Counted from the first letter of the stretch, positions 53,961-61,974 are shown. The stretch is 64,000 nucleotides of DNA from Nitratireductor sp. B36 (GCF_020833685.1 NZ_JACKZY010000002.1:434001-498000); one strand, 5' to 3'. Numbers and translations: made by a program. Notes: a model not told the origin generated them from the letters alone.

Positions 53961-55388
53961 CTATGAGGGCACGCGGATAACGGCCCGCAGACCGCCGAGC
54001 GGACTGTCGTCCAGAGTCACGTCGCCCCCGTGGCTACGGGCGATATCGCGGGCAATGGACAGGCCAAGCCCTGTTCCGCTTTCATCCTGATTGCGGGCTT
54101 CATCAAGCCGCACGAAGGGTTTGAAAACATCCTCGCGCATGTCGGCTGGGATGCCGGGCCCGTCATCGTCCACGGTGATGGTCAAGGTCCCATTGCTGTT
54201 GCGGGCGGTGATCTGAACATTGGAGGCATAGCGGAAGGCATTGCCGATCACATTGTTCAACAACCGGCTGAAGGCGTTGGGCCGTACATGCAGATACGTG
54301 TTGCCGTTGGTCCCGATCTTCAGCGTGCATCCGCGCAGGCCGGCTTCTTCCGCAGCGCGTTCAAAGAAAGCAGCGAGGTCGAATTCACCCGGATCCTCCG
54401 CCGCTTCGCCGCGCGCAAACGCGAGATATCCTTCCAGCATCGAGCGCATATCCTCGATGTCCTGATTGAGTGCCTCGATGTCCTCTTTGCTGCCAGCCAC
54501 GGCCAGTTGCAGCTTGAAGCGGGTCAGAATGGTTCTGAGATCGTGGCTCACCCCCGTCAGCATGGCGGTTCGCTGCTCGATCTGCCGCTCGATCCTTTCA
54601 CGCATCAAAAGGAAGGCACTGCCGGCACGGCGAATTTCCTCCGCACCGCGCGGCCGGAAATCGCTCGGTGTCGGCCGCCCCTTGCCGAAACTGTCAGCAG
54701 CGGCGGCCAATTGCAGGATGGGGCGGATCTGATTGCGCAGGAAGGCCACAGCAATGGCAATTAGCACCAGCGACGTGCCAACCATCCATAGAAGAAAAAT
54801 ATGCGTGTTGGATGCATAGGCCTGGCTGCGGCGGGCAAATACACGCAGGACCTGGTTCTCGAGCTGAATGCGAATTTCGATGATGTTTGAATTGCCCACC
54901 GTGTCGAGCCAGAAAGGCCGGTTGATCTGCCGGGTGATTTCTTCACCCAGCGTTTGATCGAGGATGGAAAAAAACGGTTTGGGGCCGGGAGCTGGCAGAG
55001 GATCGGGCGGCAGAAGGTCGATCTTCAGAGCCAGCCGTTCCTGCGCAATGCGAATGACCTGCGCATAACCGTCATTGCCCGGATAGGTCTCGATCATGTC
55101 GATAATCGCAGAAATGTCGCGCGTGACAGCCTGGCTCAGACGCTGCGTGACCGTTTGCCAATGGCGCTCCATGAAAACGAAAGCGATGACGGACTGGAGA
55201 AGCAGCATCGGCGCGATCACGATGATCAGCGAGCGCGCATAGAGTTGCTTGGGCATATAGCGCGAAACGATGCGCCAGAACCGTCGCCAGGGCCTGCGCA
55301 TGGCACCCAATGCCTGTTTGAAGTGCGTCAACGACGTAATCTTCCTGGCTGCCGTCTTCTGTTCTGAGTTGATGTTCAATTCCGCCAT
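53961..55388 (-). CDS. Sensor histidine kinase, EnvZ-like
   Basis: A 475-residue kinase. Two membrane helices (about residues 55-75 and 195-215) enclose a periplasmic domain of about 120 residues; then HAMP, the H-box GVSHDLRTILTRFKLQLAVA with the phosphorylated histidine, and the ATPase motifs NVIGNAFRYA, DDGPGIPADMREDVFKPF and GTGLGLSIARDIARSHGG. The pair regulator at 55975 is separated from it by a gene on the other strand. ATG 55388 chosen, 55421 possible. Confidence 0.92.
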   Translation of the reverse strand: MAELNINSEQKTAARKITSLTHFKQALGAMRRPWRRFWRIVSRYMPKQLYARSLIIVIAPMLLLQSVIAFVFMERHWQTVTQRLSQAVTRDISAIIDMIETYPGNDGYAQVIRIAQERLALKIDLLPPDPLPAPGPKPFFSILDQTLGEEITRQINRPFWLDTVGNSNIIEIRIQLENQVLRVFARRSQAYASNTHIFLLWMVGTSLVLIAIAVAFLRNQIRPILQLAAAADSFGKGRPTPSDFRPRGAEEIRRAGSAFLLMRERIERQIEQRTAMLTGVSHDLRTILTRFKLQLAVAGSKEDIEALNQDIEDMRSMLEGYLAFARGEAAEDPGEFDLAAFFERAAEEAGLRGCTLKIGTNGNTYLHVRPNAFSRLLNNVIGNAFRYASNVQITARNSNGTLTITVDDDGPGIPADMREDVFKPFVRLDEARNQDESGTGLGLSIARDIARSHGGDVTLDDSPLGGLRAVIRVPS

Positions 55389-55545
55389 TCGCCCTTTCGG
55401 GCATCCATTCCCGAACTGCAATCCGGTCCGATCCTATGCATTGCGTGCGAAAGAGGGAACCGCTTTTACGCGCGGCGTTCTCGCGGCCGCATTGTGCTGG
55501 CCTGTACGCGGATACAACGTCAGCAACCGCAAGTGCGAAGAGCCT

Positions 55546-55570
55546 CTTGACTTAAAGTCAACTTGAACTT
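55546..55570 (+). promoter_or_regulatory. SoxR-box-like promoter motif (copy 2)
   Basis: TTGACT at 55547-55552 followed by AAAGT, CA and ACTTGAAC, with 19 bp to GAAAGT: a MerR-type long-spacer promoter with a dyad inside. 23 of 25 positions agree with the element at 31350-31374 (opposite strand). It lies about 50 bp before the monooxygenase start. Resemblance to the E. coli soxS box is by memory of its dyad. Confidence 0.55.
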
Positions 55571-55618
55571 CGAAAGTGTGTGGCATGTCGGTTCCCATTG
55601 ATTTTCCAAGGAGACACC

Positions 55619-55966
55619 ATGCCCGCGCAGTCACAAGCAAGTTCCAACCCCGGCGCGATCTATCGCGTCGATAAATTCACTGTTCCTGTCGCGGCCCGGG
55701 AGGAATTTCTCGATCGCGTCTCCGCCACGCACGCGCTTCTGCGAGAACAGGTGGGTTTCGCGGGGGACATCATTCTCGAGCAGGCCTCAGGCCCAGGCGT
55801 GTTCAATTTTGTCACGATGGTGGAATGGGAGGGGCCCGAGGCAATTGCGCGCGCAGGTGAGGCTGTGGCTCGGATGCATTCCGAAACGGGGTTCGACCGC
55901 CTCGAGATGATGGATCGCCTTGGCATAAAAGCGGATATTGCGAACTACCGGCCGCTTTCGGTTTGA
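55619..55966 (+). CDS. Antibiotic biosynthesis monooxygenase (ABM) domain protein
   Basis: A 115-residue ferredoxin-like ABM protein (PF03992). The core is VDKFTVPVAAREEFLDRVSA then LREQVGFAGDIILEQASGPG and FVTMVEWEGPEAIARA. AAGGAG lies 6-8 nt before the ATG at 55619. ABM proteins oxidise quinols or similar aromatics without a cofactor or bind haem. The gene sits on the plus strand between the response regulator and kinase of one cluster and follows a SoxR-like box. Confidence 0.9.
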   Translation: MPAQSQASSNPGAIYRVDKFTVPVAAREEFLDRVSATHALLREQVGFAGDIILEQASGPGVFNFVTMVEWEGPEAIARAGEAVARMHSETGFDRLEMMDRLGIKADIANYRPLSV

Positions 55967-55974
55967 GATACGGG

Positions 55975-56697
55975 CTATTCCACGCTTAGCCGATACCCGA
56001 TGCCTCGCACGGTCTGCAGGTAGACGGGATTGGAAGGGTCGCGCTCGATCTTGCGGCGCAGGCGGTTGATCTGAACGTCGATCGTGCGCTCGCCCACCTC
56101 CGAATCCTCTCCCACCAGTTCATGCCGCGGCACAGTTTCGCCCGCCCGCTCTGCGAAAATCACCATGATATCGCGTTCGCGGTCGGTCAGCTTCACCAGC
56201 TTGCCGCTGTGCTTGAGTTCTCGTTTGGCGATCTGGAATGCGTATGGGCCGAACACCACTTGCTCGACCTTGGGAGTGGATTGCGGCGCGCTGCGGCGCA
56301 AAATGCTGTTGATGCGCAGCACGAGTTCCCGAGGATCGAACGGCTTTGGCAGGTAGTCGTCGGCGCCGGCTTCAAGTCCCGTGACGCGGCTGTCCGTTTC
56401 CGAAAGCGCGGTCAGCATAAGGATCGGTGTGTCCTTTTCTTCGCGCAGTGATCTGGTGAGCGAGACACCATCTTCTCCCGGCATCATGACATCGAGAACG
56501 ACGAGATCGAAATCGAGTCCCACCAGTTTGCGGCGTGCTTCGGCCGCGTTGCCGGCAATGGTCACGCGGAAACCGTTTTCCCGCAGAAAGCGGTTGAGCA
56601 GGCTGCGAATACGCGTGTCGTCGTCGACCACCAGCAAATGCGGCGCATCATCGCTCAGGACAGGTGGGTCCTTTTCGAGATTGCCGGTTTCGCTCAT
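55975..56697 (-). CDS. OmpR/PhoB-family response regulator
   Basis: A 240-residue regulator. Receiver: LLVVDDDTRIRSLLNRFLRE with the acidic pair, FDLVVLDVMMPGEDGVSLTR with the phospho-accepting Asp, TPILMLTALSE and LPKPFDPREL with the lysine. Winged helix: KLTDRERDIMVIFAERAGE and INRLRRKIERDP. ATG 56697 is supported by GAGGAGG 8 nt upstream; ATG 56736 overlaps the MarR stop as ATGA. It resembles PetR of Rhodobacter, which is next to PetP, a MarR protein. Confidence 0.95.
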   Translation of the reverse strand: MSETGNLEKDPPVLSDDAPHLLVVDDDTRIRSLLNRFLRENGFRVTIAGNAAEARRKLVGLDFDLVVLDVMMPGEDGVSLTRSLREEKDTPILMLTALSETDSRVTGLEAGADDYLPKPFDPRELVLRINSILRRSAPQSTPKVEQVVFGPYAFQIAKRELKHSGKLVKLTDRERDIMVIFAERAGETVPRHELVGEDSEVGERTIDVQINRLRRKIERDPSNPVYLQTVRGIGYRLSVE

Positions 56698-56732
56698 CGT
56701 GACGACCTCCTCAAGAGACGTGGACGCATTGC

Positions 56733-57233
56733 TCATTTAGAACGCCCGTTGGGCAGTTTGTCCATCTGAGCGCGCAATTCCGGGTTCACCATGGCGCGCA
56801 GAAAGCGTTCTACCGCCGTGCTGTCGCCCGGCTGAGCTTCTTCAAGTGCCGCACGGATGCGGCGGGACTGTGGCAGCGCCAGCGCCAGCGCCAGGTCGCG
56901 CCCCTTCTGCGTCGGGTAGAGTTCGCGTTGGCGGCGGTCGCGGGGCCCTGGGACCTGGACAATGTATCCATCGTCGATGAGCTGTTTGAGCACCCGAGCC
57001 AGGCTCTGCTTGGTGATCCTCAAGACTTCGAGAAGTTCCGCCACGGTCAGGCCGGGCAGCCGGTTGACGAAGTGCAGAACCCGATGGTGCGCTCGTCCGA
57101 AACCATATTGGTCAAGGATGGCGTCAGGATCGGCCGTGAAATCCCGGTAGGCGAAGAACAGATGCTCGATGATTGCGAAGTCAACGCCATCATCCAGTGT
57201 CAGCGGGGTTTTGATCGGGTCGGCGTCTGTCAT
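56733..57233 (-). CDS. MarR-family transcriptional regulator (PetP-like)
   Basis: A 166-residue MarR regulator. The HTH region is LPGLTVAELLEVLRITKQSL and LARVLKQLIDDGYIVQVPGP with the wing DRRQRELYPTQKG. First gene of the MarR-response regulator unit. A perfect 11-bp inverted repeat lies 42-70 bp upstream and is its likely operator. Divergent from ilvE, so it may control both directions. PetP homology is inferred from gene order. Confidence 0.93.
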   Translation of the reverse strand: MTDADPIKTPLTLDDGVDFAIIEHLFFAYRDFTADPDAILDQYGFGRAHHRVLHFVNRLPGLTVAELLEVLRITKQSLARVLKQLIDDGYIVQVPGPRDRRQRELYPTQKGRDLALALALPQSRRIRAALEEAQPGDSTAVERFLRAMVNPELRAQMDKLPNGRSK

Positions 57234-57274
57234 GCTTGTTGGCTGCTTCCGGTCGTTTCGGTCGAGTGATGAAG

Positions 57275-57303
57275 AAATTATGTCAGCCTTATTGACATAA
57301 TTT
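57275..57303. promoter_or_regulatory. Inverted repeat, likely MarR operator
   Basis: AAATTATGTCA (57275-57285) is perfectly complementary to TGACATAATTT (57293-57303), 7-nt spacer. It lies between the divergent MarR and ilvE genes and contains TTGACA at 57292-57297, a possible -35 box. Long arms and position fit a MarR dimer site. Confidence 0.75.
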
Positions 57304-57493
57304 CAAGGCATGGTAATTTTTGACAATGTTTTCGTCCTGACGCGAACAAAAAGGTATCCTGAAGGTCATTTTTCGGAACATCCTTCAAATTCCTTTTGGT
57401 AACGCTTAGGCTGAGATGGATGAAAGCGTCGTCCTCAGGGCGGTATTTTCGATTTGCCCGGTTCCACGGAAACGAACCGGCGGGAGAGGTTAC

Positions 57494-58387
57494 ATGGCAG
57501 CGGTTCCTTTTGATCAGCTCGAGGGCTTTATCTGGCTCAATGGTGAATTCGTCAAATGGGCGGACGCGAAGATTCACGTATTGTCTCATGGTCTGCACTA
57601 CGCCAGTGCCGTGTTCGAGGGCGAGCGCGCTTATGGTGGCGAGATCTTCAAGCTCACCGAGCACACCGAGCGCCTTCATGAATCCGCACGTATTCTTGGT
57701 TTTACCATTCCCTGGTCGGTGCAGGAAATCGATGATGCCTGTCGAGAGCTTCTGGCGCGACAGGGCTTCGCCGACGCCTATGTTCGGCCGATTGCCTGGC
57801 GCGGAAGCGAAATGATGGGCGTGTCGGCGCAGAACAACCGCATCAACCTCGCCATCGCGATCTGGCAGTGGCCGAGCTATTTCGATCCCGAGCAGCGCCT
57901 CAAGGGCATCCGTCTTGACATGGCCGAGTATCGTCGGCCGGATCCTCGTACGGCCCCCTCCAAATCCAAGGCCGCCGGCCTCTACATGATCTGCACGCTT
58001 TCCAAGCACGCGGCGGAGGCCAAAGGGTATGCTGATGCAATGATGCTGGATTGGCGCGGCCAGGTCGCTGAAGCGACCGGAGCAAACATCTTCTTCGTCA
58101 AGGATGGCGTCCTGCATACGCCGACGCCTGACTGCTTTCTTGATGGAATCACCCGTCGCACGGTGATCGATCTTGCCCGCCGTCGCGGCCTGGAAGTGGT
58201 TGAGCGTGCAATTATGCCGGAAGAGCTGGAAGGTTTTGAACAGTGTTTCCTTTGCGGTACCGCTGCGGAGGTCACACCTGTCTCCGAGATAGGCCCTTAC
58301 CGCTTCGAAGTCGGTGAAATCACGCGTTTGCTGATGAATGACTATGCCAACGAAGTGCGTCCGGAGTTGCGCGTGGCAGCGCAATAA
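57494..58387 (+). CDS. ilvE: Branched-chain amino acid aminotransferase
   Basis: A 297-residue fold-type IV PLP transaminase for the final step of leucine, isoleucine and valine synthesis. Key parts are SHGLHYASAVFEGERAYGG (substrate loop), AAGLYMICTLSKHAAEAKGY with the PLP lysine region, and EATGANIFFVKDGVLHTPTP and GTAAEVTPVSEIG. ATG 57494 has GGAGAGG upstream. It works with leuA at 7.4 kb. D-amino acid transaminases share the fold, but the EGERAY substrate loop matches IlvE. Confidence 0.95.
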   Translation: MAAVPFDQLEGFIWLNGEFVKWADAKIHVLSHGLHYASAVFEGERAYGGEIFKLTEHTERLHESARILGFTIPWSVQEIDDACRELLARQGFADAYVRPIAWRGSEMMGVSAQNNRINLAIAIWQWPSYFDPEQRLKGIRLDMAEYRRPDPRTAPSKSKAAGLYMICTLSKHAAEAKGYADAMMLDWRGQVAEATGANIFFVKDGVLHTPTPDCFLDGITRRTVIDLARRRGLEVVERAIMPEELEGFEQCFLCGTAAEVTPVSEIGPYRFEVGEITRLLMNDYANEVRPELRVAAQ

Positions 58388-58507
58388 GTAGCCGCAACCG
58401 CAGGTTACTTCCTGAAATATTCACAGCCTCCTGTTTGACAAGGGCCGGAAACGCGCTTTCATGTGCGCGCCGGCCCTGGGAGGTCGGTGTTTTGAGAGGG
58501 ACCGGAT

Positions 58508-58783
58508 ATGGAAGCTCTACTTCCTATTATTGTGCAGGCTGTGACTGGTGTTCTTGGCGGCGAGGCGATCGGCGCTGTCGTGAAGAAGGCGGCAATGGGT
58601 CACGGCGCCAAGATACTGAGCGGTATCATCGGCGGCGTCGGTGGCGGCGCTCTGCTGTCAAGCATGGGCGGCGATGCCGGTGCGTTGGGCGGTCTGCTTG
58701 GTGATGCTGTTGGCGGCGCTGTCGGTGGCGGCGTGCTCACCGGCATTGTCGGTGCTGTCATGGGCGCCATGAACAAGAGCTGA
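58508..58783 (+). CDS. Small glycine-zipper protein
   Basis: A 91-residue very hydrophobic protein, about one third glycine, with no charged residues from about residue 55 to 85: repeated GG-x-x-G patterns as in GVGGGALLSSMGGDAGALGG. This is a glycine-zipper composition, suggesting tight helix packing in a membrane or a pore. It has no clear signal peptide. Followed by a T-poor region; 91 bp to the MBL gene. No named family. Confidence 0.72.
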   Translation: MEALLPIIVQAVTGVLGGEAIGAVVKKAAMGHGAKILSGIIGGVGGGALLSSMGGDAGALGGLLGDAVGGAVGGGVLTGIVGAVMGAMNKS

Positions 58784-58874
58784 TCTTCATCAATTTCATG
58801 AAGCGGGCAGCCGGGGGTGGTTGCCCGTTTCCCGTTTCTGTACCGCGTTTTCAGGTCATGACCACGAGGTCTTT

Positions 58875-59516
58875 ATGGGCAATCTCCGGGCCGGCATCAT
58901 CCCCGTGACGCCATTTCAGCAGAACTGCACCATTCTTTTCGATGAAGAGACCAAGAATGGGGTGGTGGTGGATCCAGGCGGTGAGGTGGACCGTATTCGC
59001 GGGGCTATTGACGACAATGATATCTCTGTTGAGGCGATCTGGCTGACCCATGGTCATATCGACCATGCTGGTGGCGCGATGGATCTCAAGGAGGCACTTG
59101 GTGTCCCCCTTATAGGGCCGCATGAGGACGACCGGGAGCTTCTGGCCAATCTTGAAAACCAGGCGCGCATGTTCGGCCTCGATCAATCCGTGCGCAACGT
59201 TATCCCCGACCGCTATCTGAGCGAGGGTGAAACGGTCTCCTTCGGTGAGCACGAGTTCGAGGTTCTTCATTGCCCGGGCCATGCGCCGGGGCATGTCGTG
59301 TTTTTCAATCGCAAGGCCCGGTTCGCTCATGTGGGCGATGTGCTCTTCAACGGTTCGGTCGGCCGCACCGACCTGCCAGGCGGCGACCATGATGCGTTGA
59401 TCTGCTCGATCAGGGAGAAGCTGCTGCCGCTCGGTGACGATATCGGCTTCCTGTGCGGTCATGGCCCCGGTGGGCGTTTTGGCGACGAGCGGCGCTCCAA
59501 CCCATTTCTCGTATAG
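58875..59516 (+). CDS. MBL-fold metallo-hydrolase (glyoxalase II-like)
   Basis: A 213-residue metallo-beta-lactamase-fold protein. The metal motif is WLTHGHIDHAGG (HxHxDH), with CPGHAPGHVVFF, HVGDVLFNGSVGRTD and the final CGHGPGGRF carrying the remaining ligands. ATG 58875 follows GAGG. Proteins of this shape include glyoxalase II and persulfide dioxygenase-like enzymes, but the lack of the C-terminal glutathione domain points to another thioester or phosphodiester substrate. Confidence 0.92.
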   Translation: MGNLRAGIIPVTPFQQNCTILFDEETKNGVVVDPGGEVDRIRGAIDDNDISVEAIWLTHGHIDHAGGAMDLKEALGVPLIGPHEDDRELLANLENQARMFGLDQSVRNVIPDRYLSEGETVSFGEHEFEVLHCPGHAPGHVVFFNRKARFAHVGDVLFNGSVGRTDLPGGDHDALICSIREKLLPLGDDIGFLCGHGPGGRFGDERRSNPFLV

Positions 59517-59524
59517 TTGCGCGT

Positions 59525-60022
59525 TCAGTCTGTGCGCAGCCGGGCAATTCCATAGCCGGCAAGCGCCAGTGCCACGGCGGATGCGGCCGTCCGCGCCTGG
59601 TTCCAGAACTGCCATCTTGAAGAGTATTCGGACCAGATTGCTTCCGCCGCTTCGATTTCTTCCGGTACCGAAACCAGCGCCAGCGCCTCGTTCATCGGCA
59701 CGTTGACTGCCATCGTAAGAATGAGGCCGAACACCAGGTAGGTCGCGGCCCCTGCAGCGATCCAGAAGGCTGGAGCCTTCTGCCCCTGGACCCGGATCAT
59801 GAACGCTGTCAACGCAAGGACCACAGGTGTCAGAAAGAATGCAGGAAAGAACACCGCATTGCGCACCGAGGCGTTCATCGCCTGCATGGCCGCGATCGCC
59901 ACACGAGGGTCTGTCTGGTCGAGGCCCCACATGGTTGAGCAAACCCACGCATAGAAGAACCCGAAGATCGCCCCGGAGAAAAGAATAGCCACGACCGAGA
60001 GGCCGGTTGTCACGCTGCGCAT
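59525..60022 (-). CDS. DUF1772 / anthrone oxygenase family membrane protein
   Basis: A 165-residue four-helix membrane protein (PF08592). The helices are about residues 8-28, 58-80, 88-108 and 140-158, with SVRNAVFFPAFFLTPVVLAL after helix 1 and AVNVPMNEALALVSVPEE in the loop, where N-x-P-x-N is the family motif. ATG 60022 chosen because AAGG and GGAG lie upstream. It is divergent from a TetR gene, and two operators lie between. Probably a small oxygenase-like or transport-associated protein. Confidence 0.85.
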   Translation of the reverse strand: MRSVTTGLSVVAILFSGAIFGFFYAWVCSTMWGLDQTDPRVAIAAMQAMNASVRNAVFFPAFFLTPVVLALTAFMIRVQGQKAPAFWIAAGAATYLVFGLILTMAVNVPMNEALALVSVPEEIEAAEAIWSEYSSRWQFWNQARTAASAVALALAGYGIARLRTD

Positions 60023-60039
60023 CGCCTTGTCTCCAAAAT

Positions 60040-60055
60040 CGTACATATCTGTACG
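60040..60055. promoter_or_regulatory. TetR operator 1
   Basis: CGTACA (60040-60045), TATC, TGTACG (60050-60055): perfect 6-bp arms, between the DUF1772 gene and the TetR gene. Its arms are identical to operator 2. Confidence 0.82.
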
Positions 60056-60066
60056 CTTTATATTTT

Positions 60067-60082
60067 CGTACATTTGTGTACG
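60067..60082. promoter_or_regulatory. TetR operator 2
   Basis: CGTACA (60067-60072), TTTG, TGTACG (60077-60082). Identical arms and spacing to operator 1, 27 bp away centre to centre, close to the TetR start. Confidence 0.82.
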
Positions 60083-60110
60083 GTGCGTGTCAAGGCAGTC
60101 GGAGATGTGC

Positions 60111-60722
60111 ATGCGTGAGGAAACGAGGGTTGAACGCCAGGCGCAGATTGAGCGTGCCGCCTATCGGCTTTTGCACGAAAGGGGCTATGGCGGAACGTCG
60201 ATGCTGGCCATTGCCAGGGAGGCGAGGGCGTCAAACGAAACGCTCTATCGCTGGTATGGCGACAAGAATGGTCTCTTCAAAACGATGGTCGAGGCGAATG
60301 CGCAGGAAACGCGCGAGGCTCTGCAGCGAGCGATTGAGACAGGGGAAGATCCGCTGCAATGTCTGGAGAACGTTGCCCCGGTTCTCCTGTCGATGCTTCT
60401 TGGCGAGAAGGCGGTCCTTCTCAACCGTGCTGCCGCTGCCGATGAGAGTGGAGAATTGGGCCGCGCCATCGCCGCTGGCGGACGCAGCGCCGTGGCGCCA
60501 CTTGTTGAACAGTTGCTTCGCCAGGCCTGTGAGGATGGCAGTCTTGATGTGCTGTCGCCGTCGGCCGCTGCGGAACAGTTTTTCAGTCTTCTGATTGGCG
60601 ATCTTCAGATCAGGCGCGTGATCGGTGTATTGCCGGAGCCGCAACCTGACTTCGTTGTAGAACGGGTGTCCAATGCCATGATGGCTTTCAAAACCCTTTG
60701 CGTTCGCTCCTGCTCTGATTGA
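60111..60722 (+). CDS. TetR-family transcriptional regulator
   Basis: A 203-residue TetR regulator. The HTH is RAAYRLLHERGYGGTSMLAI and REARASNETLYRWYGDKNGL; the C-terminal ligand domain is less conserved. ATG 60111 has GGAG 6 nt upstream; ATG 60105 is one alternative. It is divergent from the DUF1772 gene. Two identical inverted repeats between the starts are its likely binding sites and suggest repression of both genes. Confidence 0.93.
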   Translation: MREETRVERQAQIERAAYRLLHERGYGGTSMLAIAREARASNETLYRWYGDKNGLFKTMVEANAQETREALQRAIETGEDPLQCLENVAPVLLSMLLGEKAVLLNRAAAADESGELGRAIAAGGRSAVAPLVEQLLRQACEDGSLDVLSPSAAAEQFFSLLIGDLQIRRVIGVLPEPQPDFVVERVSNAMMAFKTLCVRSCSD

Positions 60723-60896
60723 CATCACGGCGATGAATCAACTACAGATTGAATTTCGCGTGAGGCGATCGTAGGCTCAGCGGGTGGCTGCGATCCAGGT
60801 CTGGCGTTCGTTGCTTGTGTCCGAGGACCGGTTCTTCATTTTCCAGAGTGTCCCTTGGAGGCGTTCTTTATCCCCACATCCAGCTTTTCATGAAGA

Positions 60897-60923
60897 AAGG
60901 CCGGGCTGAGCCCGGCCTTATTT
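60897..60923 (-). terminator. Terminator of the BA14K gene
   Basis: AAGGCCGGG (60897-60905), loop CTGAG, CCCGGCCTT (60911-60919). On the minus strand the hairpin is followed by TCTTCATG; on the plus strand by ATTTC. The minus-strand BA14K gene ends 26 bp before it. Confidence 0.8.
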
Positions 60924-60948
60924 CAACTCGGGGCAGGGAACCCTGAGG

Positions 60949-61386
60949 TTAGCGCGGCTGGCAGAAATGGCGCTGACCGTCATAGCCCATGAACGTGCCG
61001 GTACGCCCGTCGAAGCTGCGATAGCGGTTGGAGCAATAGCGGAACCATTCGCGCGACCATGGCTCCATCGCGGGGCGATAGCGAACCGGGTGTTCGCGAT
61101 ATACCGGGCGTTCCCGGTAGCGGTATGCTGGGCGCTCTCGGTATTGATAGACAGGCTGGTAATCGGGACGATAGGGCGGGTCGATGTAGACACGATCATT
61201 GTCGCGGCGCGACTCCGAGAGAAGCCCACCGACAATGGCGCCTGCGGCCAGACCGATCACTCCGGCGGCGATCGCATCATTGTTTTTGTGCCGATGGCGA
61301 TGGCCGGCATCGGCGGTGGAGATCGCTCCGAGCGTTGTGGCTGCGACGGCAAGGGAGAGAATTCCCGTCTTCAGGAAGCGTTTCAT
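60949..61386 (-). CDS. BA14K family protein
   Basis: A 145-residue exported protein. The signal is GILSLAVAATTLGAISTADA; then a hydrophobic Gly/Ala stretch (AAGVIGLAAGAIVGGLLSES), an Arg/Tyr/Pro repeat region based on YRERP units, and the C-terminal BA14K domain ending WFRYCSNRYRSFDGRTGTFM followed by GYDGQRHFCQPR, with two cysteines. The Brucella 14-kDa relative is an immunogen with lectin-like activity. GAGGTAAAG precedes the ATG. Confidence 0.92.
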   Translation of the reverse strand: MKRFLKTGILSLAVAATTLGAISTADAGHRHRHKNNDAIAAGVIGLAAGAIVGGLLSESRRDNDRVYIDPPYRPDYQPVYQYRERPAYRYRERPVYREHPVRYRPAMEPWSREWFRYCSNRYRSFDGRTGTFMGYDGQRHFCQPR

Positions 61387-61974
61387 GACTTTACCTCTTC
61401 AAACACGAGCTACGGTTTTTTCAGGGGGATCCGCAGCTTTCGCCAAGGATTTACCCCTTCGCACCTGAATGGCACCTGAATGAGGCAGGCAGCCTGGGTT
61501 CAACCGTTATGAAACATTCCAGAAGCGTGGACCGCGTTGCGGACATGCCGCTCAAACGCTCTGCCGCGTCTTGCCTGCAAGCGTAATTGCCAGAGCTTCC
61601 TACAATGGATTCCAGCCGGGCTTGCGCCTTTCGCCGGTCTCTCTGTGGGTGAGGATGCGCGGATCAGGCTGGAGAATGTCCGGCACTGACGATTGAGGCA
61701 TTGGATCCCGCCATATCGGATCGCCGGGGCGCAGGTTAAAGGCAGACACCGGCGGGCAGGGCTTCGTCTCCGGGCCCACGCCTTTTCAGCACCTTTGCCT
61801 CCCATACAAGCTGGCGCAAACTTAGAGTACGTCCAGCGATCGCTGGACGTTTCAGGGCAATTCCGGAACCGCCATAACGGCTCATTGCCCGGAACTGCTC
61901 AAAAACAGGGGCTTTGCCTCAATCGTTGTTGCGCGACACCGGCAAAGCTGTTCTGCAGGAATGCTGCGCCCCCC
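61387..61974. other. 588-bp intergenic stretch
   Basis: Between BA14K and the first cold-shock gene. No convincing gene. It holds a 22-bp palindrome (61829-61850) and GGGCAAT (61855-61861) with ATTGCCC (61884-61890), so part of it may be a structured RNA or the end of the csp transcript. Confidence 0.5.
61829..61850. repeat. 22-bp perfect palindrome
   Basis: ACGTCCAGCGA is mirrored without gap by TCGCTGGACGT. As RNA it gives a 9-bp stem with a GATC loop, followed on the plus strand by TTTC. Located about 125 bp beyond the csp gene stop. Function unclear: operator, terminator remnant or part of a small RNA. Confidence 0.6.

Noticed and set aside
58851-59948. Minus-strand open frame over the MBL hydrolase and the DUF1772 gene
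   Set aside because: It covers two well-supported genes in other frames and contains no recognisable domain.
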